Assembly (NCBI RefSeq): GCF_001375535.1
Contig: NZ_LN831197.1
Location: 4,027,823-4,091,822, forward strand
Source: Bacillus niameyensis
Lineage (GTDB): Bacteria; Bacillota; Bacilli; Bacillales; Bacillaceae_C
Length of the DNA: 64,000 nt
Direction: 5' to 3'
The translations under genes and the position numbers were made by a program. Each line of letters opens with the position of its first letter. The stretch's first letter is position 1. The notes under the pieces were generated by a model that was not told where the DNA came from, did not search any database, and saw nothing but the letters and a program-made list of their open reading frames with translations. Shown piece by piece: positions 17,864 to 25,758 of this stretch.

Positions 17864-19048
17864 ATGACTTCATCCAAAAAAACAATTCCAAAAATCGATT
17901 ATGGTATTATTTTAACGCTTATGTTACTGGCATTGGTCAGTTTAATTTCAATATATAGCGCACAGAAAACAGGGCAGTATAAGACAAATTTTGTTCCGCA
18001 ACAAATTAAATGGTATGTCATTAGCTCAGTCGCCGCCTACGTTGTTATGAGACTAGACTCTGATCAAATGAAAAAAATTTCGTGGTATGCCTATGCTCTT
18101 TGTGCATTATCATTATTAGGTTTACTTTTAATTGCTAAATTTTTCCCGGGTTTTCCGTTAGCTCCTGAGAGAAATGGCGCACGTAGTTGGTACCTAATAC
18201 CGGGAGCTGGGTTAATTCAACCAGCTGAATTTATGAAGATATTTCTGATTGTACTATTAGCAAAAATAACGGCTAGTCACAATCAAAAGTTCCTAAATAA
18301 AACGATAAAAACGGATATGTGGTTACTGCTTAAAATCGGTATTATTTCTGGAGTACCAACCATTCTTATTTTAGAGCAGCCTGACTTAGGAACTGCACTC
18401 GTAATGGTCTGTATATTATTAGCCATCATTCTCGTATCGGGTATTACTTGGAAGATACTTGTGCCGATGTTTGCTTTTCTTGGTACGGCTGGAGGGGTCG
18501 TCCTTTACATTGCCATCTATTATCATGAACTTTTACAGGGCATTTTGGAACCCCATCAATATAAAAGAATATATTCTTGGTTAGACCCTTATAATTTCCG
18601 TACAGATGAAGGTTACCATCTTGTGAACTCTTTGCAAGCAGTAGGTTCCGGACAAACGGTCGGAAAGGGATTTTATAACGGGGAAGTCTATATGCCAGAA
18701 AGCCATTCTGATTTTATCTTTAGCACCATTGGTGAAGAATTTGGTTTTATTGGCTCAAGTGTTGTCATCAGTTTATTCTTTTTGTTAATCTATCAAATTA
18801 CAAGGACAGCATTAGAAACGAAAAATCCATTTTATTCCTATATTTGTGCAGGAATCATCGCGATGATAGCATTCCATGTTTTTCAAAATATCGGTATGAC
18901 TGTCGGGTTAATGCCTATTACGGGTATTCCGCTTCCGTTTATTAGTTATGGTGGTAGTGCCTTATTAGGGAATATGATGGGAATTGGTATTATCTTATCG
19001 GTCCGTTATCATTTTAAAAAATATATGTTTGCCTCGAATGAGGAATAA
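17864..19048 (+). CDS. rodA: RodA/FtsW-family SEDS peptidoglycan polymerase
   Basis: About 394 residues with roughly ten membrane helices. Family motifs are present: ARSWYLIPGAGLIQPAEFMK, EQPDLGTALVM (containing the conserved catalytic-region Asp), the long extracellular loop with YRIYSW-like sequence, PESHSDFIFSTIGEEFG, and the C-terminal GIPLPFISYGGSALL. It polymerises glycan strands for wall elongation with a class B penicillin-binding protein. Within the family it looks closer to RodA than to FtsW or SpoVE, but this is not certain. The ATG at 17864 follows AGAGGAAG; an in-frame TTG lies 21 bases earlier. Confidence 0.85.
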   Translation: MTSSKKTIPKIDYGIILTLMLLALVSLISIYSAQKTGQYKTNFVPQQIKWYVISSVAAYVVMRLDSDQMKKISWYAYALCALSLLGLLLIAKFFPGFPLAPERNGARSWYLIPGAGLIQPAEFMKIFLIVLLAKITASHNQKFLNKTIKTDMWLLLKIGIISGVPTILILEQPDLGTALVMVCILLAIILVSGITWKILVPMFAFLGTAGGVVLYIAIYYHELLQGILEPHQYKRIYSWLDPYNFRTDEGYHLVNSLQAVGSGQTVGKGFYNGEVYMPESHSDFIFSTIGEEFGFIGSSVVISLFFLLIYQITRTALETKNPFYSYICAGIIAMIAFHVFQNIGMTVGLMPITGIPLPFISYGGSALLGNMMGIGIILSVRYHFKKYMFASNEE

Positions 19049-19260
19049 AGAAAAGCGTAAGCGCCTGTTTAGCGGCGTACGAACTTTTGTAATAAGGATG
19101 AACGGCTAAAGACGCGCCGTCCTGGCGCAACGCCGTTCTGACCAACGTCCTGTTGGCCTGAGATAAAGGAAACACGATGAGCCCACAAGGCGAATCGATG
19201 TTGACTTATCGTAGGAAGAAGCTGAAAGTTCGCTAGCCGCTAGGCGCTGGAGCTAGACAA
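19049..19260 (+). repeat. Dispersed structured element, copy A (long form)
   Basis: About 210 bases starting GAAAAGCGTAAGCGCC. The ends form a stem in which GCGCC pairs with GGCGC and AGCGGC pairs with GCCGCT. An internal module has AACGGC/GCCGTT and GCGCC/GGCGC nested stems. Relatives occur at 25597, 42157, 49855 (minus) and 59040 (minus). Not coding. Confidence 0.88.
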
Positions 19261-19270
19261 GAAAAGCGTA

Positions 19271-19308
19271 AGCGGCCGTTCCATGGAAGTGGAACGGCCG
19301 CTTTTTTT
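19271..19308. terminator. Bidirectional terminator between rodA and the CPBP protease gene
   Basis: Perfect 12-bp GC-rich stem AGCGGCCGTTCC/GGAACGGCCGCT with an eight-base loop and a seven-T run. It abuts the stop codon of the convergent gene. Confidence 0.9.
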
Positions 19309-20218
19309 AAGAAGTAAAATTTGTTTCTGCATGATGTTGTTTCCTATTGTATAGCTTAGTAGCAAAGAAGCCGAGCAGAATGAAAACTGTAGCCATAATC
19401 CCACCTTCGAGGCCAAAGGCTCCACCCGTAAGAAGTGCATTGCCTTTTTCAATATCAATTTGGTAAAGACCATGTGGAGCTGTTCCACTAACAGCAAATC
19501 CGAAGACATTTCCTTGAAAGTAATTCCAAGTGATGTGATAGCCAATTGGCAACCATAAACTATTTGTTTTGATAAACATATAAGCGAATAGTAGTCCGAC
19601 AAAAACAATATTAATTAGTCCAATTACACTTACGTTTGGATTTGTGCCGTGAACGGCGCTAAATATGATCGCTGAAATAATGTAAATAACCCACTGTTTA
19701 TTCCCACGGGAAGCCATCACTTTCATAACATACCCGCGGAAAAATATTTCTTCGAAAAATCCGACAAGAATGAACATAATTAAGAAGCTAATTGTAAAGG
19801 CACTAAATTTAGGTTCAGATAAAGTGTTTAAAAGCTCAATATTTCCGGTTGCGAGTAAAAGAAGGAAAATCAATGTAATCGAGATTGCCCCTAGAAAAAG
19901 TCCAAAAAGGAGATCTTTTAAGCTACCTTGAAACCCTAGATCTTTAAGTGACTTTTTATTCAAATATTTCCAAAGTAAAAGAGTCGCAATAATTCCGCCA
20001 ACAGTTCCCCCACCTTGAGTGAGTAGCAAAATCCATGGGCGATTCCACAAAGCGGCTTCAAAATCAATCGTAATTGATCCAGATTGCCCTGTAAGTTCAA
20101 CTACCGCTAACATGATTGATCCTGGTATTTGAAAAAGAATTTGTCCCGCGAACATAGCAAGAAAGGCTAGAAGGATAATCCATCCCGATCGAATTTGATC
20201 GTTTTGATTTTTAAACAT
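19307..20218 (-). CDS. CPBP-family intramembrane metalloprotease
   Basis: A 303-residue polytopic membrane protein of the CAAX-protease/bacteriocin-processing (Abi) family. The diagnostic EEIFFRG motif (catalytic Glu pair, near residue 157) lies in a helix, followed by the FSAVHG histidine and the HITWN segment with the third metal ligand. Members process membrane peptides or confer bacteriocin immunity; the substrate here is unknown. It stands alone between the XRE gene pair and rodA. Confidence 0.88.
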   Translation of the reverse strand: MFKNQNDQIRSGWIILLAFLAMFAGQILFQIPGSIMLAVVELTGQSGSITIDFEAALWNRPWILLLTQGGGTVGGIIATLLLWKYLNKKSLKDLGFQGSLKDLLFGLFLGAISITLIFLLLLATGNIELLNTLSEPKFSAFTISFLIMFILVGFFEEIFFRGYVMKVMASRGNKQWVIYIISAIIFSAVHGTNPNVSVIGLINIVFVGLLFAYMFIKTNSLWLPIGYHITWNYFQGNVFGFAVSGTAPHGLYQIDIEKGNALLTGGAFGLEGGIMATVFILLGFFATKLYNRKQHHAETNFTS

Positions 20219-20321
20219 GTTTATTTCCCCGTTTCTTTAGTTAAAGTAAATTAGCGTATCGAAAAGCATTCGTAATATGGTTCTATTCTTGCATCGCCAA
20301 GTTTATTCTCAGACGAAAATA

Positions 20322-20786
20322 TTATATTTTTCGGATATTAACAAAGTAGGCAATGATTTGGATAACCGGGATGATTAAGACAACTAAAATCGGAAAATAA
20401 TGAAAATGTTCTTCAAACAACGGATAAAAGGCAAGCAACCCAGCAACAATGGGTGCTGATATCCAACAAGAAATAAAGGCTTTTCTGCAAGCTTCTCCGG
20501 AGATTTCCCGTTCACGCTCATCCCTTTCTGAAAATTGAAGAGGGAATAGCCAAATTGAAATTTTCTCACCTTTTTTCTTTTTCCGGCGATAAAGGAAAAA
20601 CATGATCAAGCTATATATAAGAAAGACGAAGATAGGTAGTACGTAAAAATTAATCTCCCATGGCGGAGTTGGATCCTTAATAATCTCTGCGAATTGAACA
20701 TACACATCATACATCGCTCCAAGTGCCCAACCCATTAAAGCTAGTGTAACTAAACTCAAAACCATTGAATAGATAGGTGTTTTCAT
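20322..20786 (-). CDS. Membrane protein paired with an XRE regulator
   Basis: A 154-residue protein with four predicted membrane helices (about residues 5-25, 48-66, 108-128 and 133-150). A basic, charged cytoplasmic loop lies in the middle (RRKKKKGEK and SERDEREREISGEA). The ATG at 20786 overlaps the upstream stop (TGATG), so it is translationally coupled to the small regulator. This arrangement is common in Firmicutes, where a DUF-type membrane protein accompanies a 70-residue Xre repressor. Function not known. Confidence 0.8.
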   Translation of the reverse strand: MKTPIYSMVLSLVTLALMGWALGAMYDVYVQFAEIIKDPTPPWEINFYVLPIFVFLIYSLIMFFLYRRKKKKGEKISIWLFPLQFSERDEREREISGEACRKAFISCWISAPIVAGLLAFYPLFEEHFHYFPILVVLIIPVIQIIAYFVNIRKI

Positions 20787-20998
20787 CACTTTTCCTCCTT
20801 TGCTTCAAGCCAAAATATTTCCTCCATAGGAAGATTAAATGTTTTGCAGATGGATAAACCAAGTAATAAAGATGGGACATAATCGCCTTTTTCGATAGCA
20901 GCAATCGTTTGACGAGTTACTCCAACCCGGTCCGCTAGATCTGTTTGCGAGTAATGGTAGCGAGCGCGCAGCTCCTTCACTCGGTTTTGGATGACCAC
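20786..20998 (-). CDS. Small Xre/Cro-family transcriptional regulator
   Basis: A 70-residue helix-turn-helix protein consisting almost only of the DNA-binding domain (YSQTDLADRVGVTRQTIAAIEKGDYVPSLLLGLSI). It starts with GTG at 20998, 11 bases after GGAGG. A near-perfect 20-bp palindrome sits just downstream of a good promoter on the same strand, which suggests autorepression. It is cotranscribed with the membrane protein that follows. Confidence 0.9.
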   Translation of the reverse strand: MVIQNRVKELRARYHYSQTDLADRVGVTRQTIAAIEKGDYVPSLLLGLSICKTFNLPMEEIFWLEAKEEK

Positions 20999-21014
20999 AT
21001 AATGTTCCTCCTTT

Positions 21015-21034
21015 ATGTCAAGTTAACTTAACAT
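21015..21034 (-). promoter_or_regulatory. Palindromic operator of the Xre gene pair
   Basis: ATGTCAAGTTAACTTAACAT is a 20-bp palindrome with a single mismatched pair, centred on AAGTTAACTT. It covers the expected transcription start of the promoter at 21037-21065, an ideal site for autorepression by the adjacent Xre protein. Confidence 0.65.
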
Positions 21035-21036
21035 AT

Positions 21037-21065
21037 ATTGTATAGTGTATTAAACAAAATGTAAA
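21037..21065 (-). promoter_or_regulatory. Sigma-A-type promoter of the Xre gene pair
   Basis: On the minus strand, TTTACA (-35, 21060-21065) and TACAAT (-10, 21037-21042) are separated by 17 bases, upstream of the GTG start of the regulator. Confidence 0.65.
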
Positions 21066-21134
21066 GTATATTTAACATTAAATATAAAGAAAAGGAGCAG
21101 CCTGCATGATGGCCGCTCTACTTCAAGATCTTGA

Positions 21135-21491
21135 TTATTGAATTGTTCCTTGATATGGGAATTGATTCATATATCCTGAGTGCTGTTGATATGATTGTTG
21201 GATCTTTTGCGCGCTTTCAGCTTCTAGCTTGTACCAGCCCTTTTGGAACATAAGATCAAACAACTCGTGTTGCATATTTTGTGTTTCATTGAAGATCCCT
21301 AACAAATCGTTATAGAGATGTTGATGACTCGCTTCATTAAGTGCCACAGAATAAGCATTTGTCATATATTTCTCCGTCGATAGTATATCATTAACAAAAT
21401 CTCGTTCATTCATTTGCGGAGTTTTCGGAACTTGTGTACTTGGGTTTTGAATCTTGTTTTGATTCTGATTTTGCATATTAGAATTTTGCAT
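21135..21491 (-). CDS. CotF-like spore coat protein
   Basis: A 118-residue protein with an Asn/Gln-rich N-terminus (residues 1-25), then a helical CotF-type domain (ERDFVNDILSTEKYMTNAYSVALNEASHQHLYNDLL). Proteins of this kind are ferritin-like helical bundles in the Bacillus spore coat. It is the second of two related genes immediately upstream of and divergent from fadN; in B. subtilis a spore-coat gene of this type (yusN) sits at the same position. Strong ribosome site. Confidence 0.82.
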   Translation of the reverse strand: MQNSNMQNQNQNKIQNPSTQVPKTPQMNERDFVNDILSTEKYMTNAYSVALNEASHQHLYNDLLGIFNETQNMQHELFDLMFQKGWYKLEAESAQKIQQSYQQHSGYMNQFPYQGTIQ

Positions 21492-21506
21492 TTTCCGGCT
21501 CCTCTC

Positions 21507-21776
21507 TTATTGAGTAATGGAATTATTGAATTGTTTTTCTTCTAAGTGAGCTAAAATCTTCATATAATGACGTTGGTGCATTTGCCCACATGCATCAAGC
21601 TTATTTTTTAGCTGCTGATCCTGACATTGAGATGCTGCGTGATGAGCTTTTTTCATTGCAAGCAAATTCCATGCAAGCATATCATTAATGTAGGAAAAGT
21701 CCTTGGTAGTAATGACGTGAGGCGGCTGTGGCATGACTGGTTGTTGATTTTGCTGATTCATTGGTTGATTTTGCAT
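21507..21776 (-). CDS. Small CotF-like spore protein
   Basis: An 89-residue relative of the next gene: a Gln/Pro-rich leader, then a short helical hairpin (YINDMLAWNLLAMKKAHHAASQCQDQQLKNKLDACGQMHQRHY). It probably occurs in the spore coat. It precedes the other CotF-like gene by 15 bases, in the same operon. Expected to be under a sporulation sigma factor, but I cannot point to a clear promoter. Confidence 0.78.
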   Translation of the reverse strand: MQNQPMNQQNQQPVMPQPPHVITTKDFSYINDMLAWNLLAMKKAHHAASQCQDQQLKNKLDACGQMHQRHYMKILAHLEEKQFNNSITQ

Positions 21777-21987
21777 AATATTACCTCCTTTACTAGTTAC
21801 AAAGTTAGTTTGGCTTGGCGTTAGGTTTTTATGTATCGCTTTACTTTTGGCAAACGTATTGTTCTCACTGCCTTTCCGAAAATGGGGAATTTTAAATATT
21901 TTCTAATTGCAAGTTAAGAAAAAGTTGGATATATTTATAGTATCTACAGTAGTCATTAAATTTAGAGAAATTTTTTTGCGTAAAAAA

Positions 21988-22005
21988 TGAATGACTATTC
22001 ATTCA
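21988..22005 (+). promoter_or_regulatory. FadR operator
   Basis: TGAATGACTATTCATTCA matches the known Bacillus FadR consensus (TGAATGAMTANTCATTCA) at every position. It lies 20 bases upstream of the fadN start. FadR represses beta-oxidation genes and is released by long-chain acyl-CoA. Confidence 0.93.
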
Positions 22006-22025
22006 AAAGGTGAGGAGGAATTTTT

Positions 22026-24398
22026 TTGACACTTCAGATTAAAAAGGCTGCTGTCATTGGCTCAGGTGTTATGGGTTCAGGAATTGCGGCACATTTAGCT
22101 AATGTAGGGATTCCAGTTTTGTTAATGGACATAGTCCCTAACGAAACAAATGCTGAAGAGAAGGAAAAGGGACTGACGACTAAGGATAGAGAAGTCCGCA
22201 ATAGATTGGCAAATAATGCCTTAAGAAAATTATTAAAAGAAAAGCCAGCTCCATTAACACATAAAAGCCACCTATCCCTCATCACTCCAGGCAATATGGA
22301 AGATGATCTAGAACAATTACGAGAAGTAGACTGGATCATTGAAGTTGTCGTAGAAAATTTGCAAATTAAAAAGCAGATTTTTGAAAAGATTGACCACTAT
22401 CGCCGAAAACATAGCATTGTTAGTTCGAATACTTCAGGAATTTCTGTCGAATCAATGGCAGAAGGCCGTTCTGAAAACTTCCAGAAACACTTCTTAGGAA
22501 CTCATTTTTTTAACCCACCACGTTATTTAAAACTACTTGAGATCATTCCAACAACAAAGACAGAACCTAAAGTACTAAGTTTTATGAAAAAGTTTGGCGA
22601 AGATATCCTTGGTAAAGGAGTTGTCATCGCAAAAGATACACCGAATTTTATTGCCAATCGAATAGGAACTTATGGACTTCTTGTTACTGTGCGAGAAATG
22701 CTCGCAGGGGACTTTAGCATCGGAGAAATCGATTCTATTACTGGCACGCTCATTGGCAGGCCAAAAAGTGCAACGTTTCGGACATTGGATATTGTAGGGC
22801 TTGATACATTCATTCACGTCGCAAATAATGTCTATGCCCAAGTAGATGGAGCTGAAAAACAGGTCTTCGATGTACCAGATTTTATGAGTAAAATGCACGA
22901 GAACGGATTGCTAGGCAGTAAAACTGGAAAAGGATTTTATTGGAAAAAGGGAAAGGAAATTTTGGAATTAAATCCGAAGTCATTTGACTATGAACCGAGA
23001 AAGAAATTAACAACACCTGGCATTGAGATGGCAAAGCAAACTAAAGGGGCAGGACAAAAACTAAAAGCCCTTTTATATTCTGGTGATCGCGCAGGGGAAT
23101 TACTATGGAAGATCACTGCTCCTGTTCTCGCAATTTCAGCGGAACTGCTTGGAGAAATCGCGGATACGGTTGTTTCGATCGACAATGCGATGAAATGGGG
23201 CTTCGGCTGGAAAATGGGGCCGTTTGAGATGTGGGATGCAATCGGTCTTGAAAAATCTGTTCAGAAAATGAAAGCAGAAGGAATTCGGTTACCTGTATGG
23301 ATCGATGAAATGCTTGAAAAAGGGCATACTTCGTTTTACAAAGAAGAAAGCTTTTATTCTGATGGCGAATATAAATCAATTGAAAGAAATCTAAAAGAAA
23401 TTGATTTACGATTGTTGAAGAAGCAAGGAAAGATTGTTAAGAAAAATAGCGGAGCCAACTTAATTGATATTGGAGATGAGGTTCTGTTACTTGAATTTCA
23501 ATCTCCGAATAATGCAATTGGTTTTGATATTATCCAAATGATTAACAGTGCAATCGATGAGGTGGAAAAAAATTATAAAGGTCTTGTGATTGCTAATCAA
23601 GGGAAAAATTTCTGTGTCGGTGCCAATCTAGCTATGATTTTAATGGCTGCACAGGATGATGATATGTTTGAGATAGATCTTGTTGTTCGCAAGTTTCAAG
23701 AAGCAATGATGCGCATTAAGTATAGTGAAAAGCCAGTAGTAGTAGCTCCATTTGCAATGACACTTGGAGGAGGAGCAGAAGTCAGTTTACCTGCAGCACA
23801 TATTCAAGCTTCTATGGAAACGTATATTGGGCTTGTTGAGACGGGGGTTGGACTAATACCAGGTGGCGGCGGAAATAAAGAATTATATTTGAAAGTATTA
23901 AGAAACATGGCAAAAGGAATTGAATTTGATTTACAGAAAGTCGCAAATCAAGTATTCGAAACGATCGCACTTGCAAAAGTATCTACGTCGGCGGAGGAAG
24001 CTGTAGAAAATCATTTTCTTGATCGCAATGATGGCATTAGCGTGAATGGGGATCACTTAATATTTGACGCAAAGCAAGCAGTTCTTACTTTGCATCGACG
24101 TGGCTATAAACCACCTGCACGAGAAAAGATTCCCGTTGTCGGTGAAACAGGGTATGCAACATTGTTAATTGGTGCGGAAGGAATGCGTTTATCAGGCTAT
24201 ATATCTGAACACGACATGAAAATTGCCAAAAAGCTTGCTTATGTCATTGCTGGGGGAAGTGTCCCATATGGAACAGAAGTAGATGAACAATACTTATTGG
24301 ATTTGGAAAGAGAAGCATTTTTAAGCTTAGTCATGGAGCCAAAGTCGCAAGCTAGAATGCAACATATGCTCGTGAAAGGAAAACCACTTCGAAATTAG
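22026..24398 (+). CDS. fadN: 3-hydroxyacyl-CoA dehydrogenase / enoyl-CoA hydratase FadN
   Basis: A 790-residue bifunctional enzyme for two middle steps of fatty-acid beta-oxidation. The N-terminal NAD-binding fold has GSGVMGSGIAAHLAN near residues 12-26 and the HFFNPPRYLKLLEIIP catalytic segment, then a C-terminal dehydrogenase domain. The C-terminal half is crotonase-like (NFCVGANLAMILMAAQ, LGGGAEVSLPAAHIQ, GLIPGGGGNKEL). It starts with TTG at 22026, eight bases after GAGGAGG. First gene of fadN-fadA-fadE, under the FadR operator. Confidence 0.95.
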   Translation: MTLQIKKAAVIGSGVMGSGIAAHLANVGIPVLLMDIVPNETNAEEKEKGLTTKDREVRNRLANNALRKLLKEKPAPLTHKSHLSLITPGNMEDDLEQLREVDWIIEVVVENLQIKKQIFEKIDHYRRKHSIVSSNTSGISVESMAEGRSENFQKHFLGTHFFNPPRYLKLLEIIPTTKTEPKVLSFMKKFGEDILGKGVVIAKDTPNFIANRIGTYGLLVTVREMLAGDFSIGEIDSITGTLIGRPKSATFRTLDIVGLDTFIHVANNVYAQVDGAEKQVFDVPDFMSKMHENGLLGSKTGKGFYWKKGKEILELNPKSFDYEPRKKLTTPGIEMAKQTKGAGQKLKALLYSGDRAGELLWKITAPVLAISAELLGEIADTVVSIDNAMKWGFGWKMGPFEMWDAIGLEKSVQKMKAEGIRLPVWIDEMLEKGHTSFYKEESFYSDGEYKSIERNLKEIDLRLLKKQGKIVKKNSGANLIDIGDEVLLLEFQSPNNAIGFDIIQMINSAIDEVEKNYKGLVIANQGKNFCVGANLAMILMAAQDDDMFEIDLVVRKFQEAMMRIKYSEKPVVVAPFAMTLGGGAEVSLPAAHIQASMETYIGLVETGVGLIPGGGGNKELYLKVLRNMAKGIEFDLQKVANQVFETIALAKVSTSAEEAVENHFLDRNDGISVNGDHLIFDAKQAVLTLHRRGYKPPAREKIPVVGETGYATLLIGAEGMRLSGYISEHDMKIAKKLAYVIAGGSVPYGTEVDEQYLLDLEREAFLSLVMEPKSQARMQHMLVKGKPLRN

Positions 24399-24419
24399 AA
24401 AACTATGAGGAGGAATTTC

Positions 24420-25595
24420 ATGCGGGAGGCAGTGATTGTCGCAGGTGCGAGAACCCCTGTTGGTAGAGCGAAAAAGGGAACACTCGCTCAGACGCGACCA
24501 GATGATCTTGGGGCACTAGTGGTTAAGGAAACATTAAAACGAGCGGGAAATTATGATGGAAATATTGATGATCTCATTATTGGCTGCGCTATGCCAGAAG
24601 CAGAGCAAGGAATGAATATGGCGAGATATATTGGTGTTTTGGCAGGTTTACCGAATACCGTGCCAGCTATTACAGTGAATCGCTATTGTTCATCAGGTTT
24701 ACAATCAATTGCCTTTGCGGCTGAACGAATTATGCTTGGCTCAGCAGATACGATTATTGCCGGAGGAGCAGAATCTATGAGTCTAGTTCCAATGATGGGT
24801 CATGTCGTTCGACCCAATATAAAGATTGCAGAAACGAATCCAGAATATTACATGAGTATGGGACACACGGCGGAGGAAGTTGCTAAAAAGTATGGAGTTT
24901 CTCGCGAGGATCAGGATGCTTTTGCGGTTAGAAGTCATCAAAGAGCAGCAAAGGCGATTGAAGAAGGTAAATTCAATGATGAAATCGTACCTGTCGTAGT
25001 GAACAAAAGAAGTGTGGACCGTAACAATAAACTTCAGGAAAATATCATAGAGTTTGCTATGGATGAAGGAGTTCGGCCAAATACAAATATGGAAGTTTTA
25101 TCAACTTTACGACCAGCCTTTTCTGTGCAAGGAACTGTAACTGCAGGGAATTCTTCGCAAATGAGTGATGGAGCAGCTGCCGTTATGGTTATGGAGCAAG
25201 AAAAAGCAAAATCATTGGGGCTAGCACCAATGGCAAAGTTCCGTTCGTTTGCTGTTGCAGGTGTGCCCCCCGAAGTAATGGGGATTGGACCCATTGAAGC
25301 TGTACCTAAGGCCTTGAAGTTAGCGGGGCTGGAATTATCTGACATTGGGTTGTTTGAACTGAATGAAGCATTTGCCTCACAATCGATTCAAGTTATTCGC
25401 GAACTGGGCCTTGATGAAAGCATCGTTAATGTTAATGGAGGGGCGATTGCGTTAGGGCATCCGCTTGGCTGCACAGGAACTAAATTAACATTGTCCCTTA
25501 TCCATGAAATGAAACGTCGGAATGTCCAGTTTGGGGTTGTAACAATGTGCATTGGCGGAGGAATGGGTGCAGCAGGGGTATTTGAATTAGTATAA
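24420..25595 (+). CDS. fadA: Acetyl-CoA C-acyltransferase (3-ketoacyl-CoA thiolase) FadA
   Basis: A 391-residue thiolase that cleaves 3-ketoacyl-CoA to acetyl-CoA. Nucleophilic Cys 90 lies in [11 protein letters not shown], the [15 protein letters not shown] segment holds the active His, and a second Cys is in [10 protein letters not shown]. The ATG at 24420 follows GAGGAGG; an ATG at 24405 overlaps that ribosome site. It is 21 bases after fadN in the same operon. Confidence 0.95.
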   Translation: MREAVIVAGARTPVGRAKKGTLAQTRPDDLGALVVKETLKRAGNYDGNIDDLIIGCAMPEAEQGMNMARYIGVLAGLPNTVPAITVNRYCSSGLQSIAFAAERIMLGSADTIIAGGAESMSLVPMMGHVVRPNIKIAETNPEYYMSMGHTAEEVAKKYGVSREDQDAFAVRSHQRAAKAIEEGKFNDEIVPVVVNKRSVDRNNKLQENIIEFAMDEGVRPNTNMEVLSTLRPAFSVQGTVTAGNSSQMSDGAAAVMVMEQEKAKSLGLAPMAKFRSFAVAGVPPEVMGIGPIEAVPKALKLAGLELSDIGLFELNEAFASQSIQVIRELGLDESIVNVNGGAIALGHPLGCTGTKLTLSLIHEMKRRNVQFGVVTMCIGGGMGAAGVFELV

Positions 25596-25596
25596 A

Positions 25597-25745
25597 TAGA
25601 AAAGCGTAATCGCCTGTTTAGCGACGAACAAACTTTTTAAGCTTCCGACGAGATAAAGGAAACACGGCGAGGAACGAGCCGATGTTGACTTATCGTAGGA
25701 GGAAGCTGAAAGTTTGCAAGTCGCTAGGCGATGGAGCTGGACCAA
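25597..25745 (+). repeat. Dispersed structured element, copy B (short form)
   Basis: A short-form copy between fadA and fadE, inside an otherwise tight operon. The outer stem is TCGCC/GGCGA here, differing from copy A (GCGCC/GGCGC) by a matched change. It ends about 14 bases before the fadE start and so would be transcribed in the fad mRNA. Confidence 0.85.
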
Positions 25746-25758
25746 AAAAGAACGGGGG

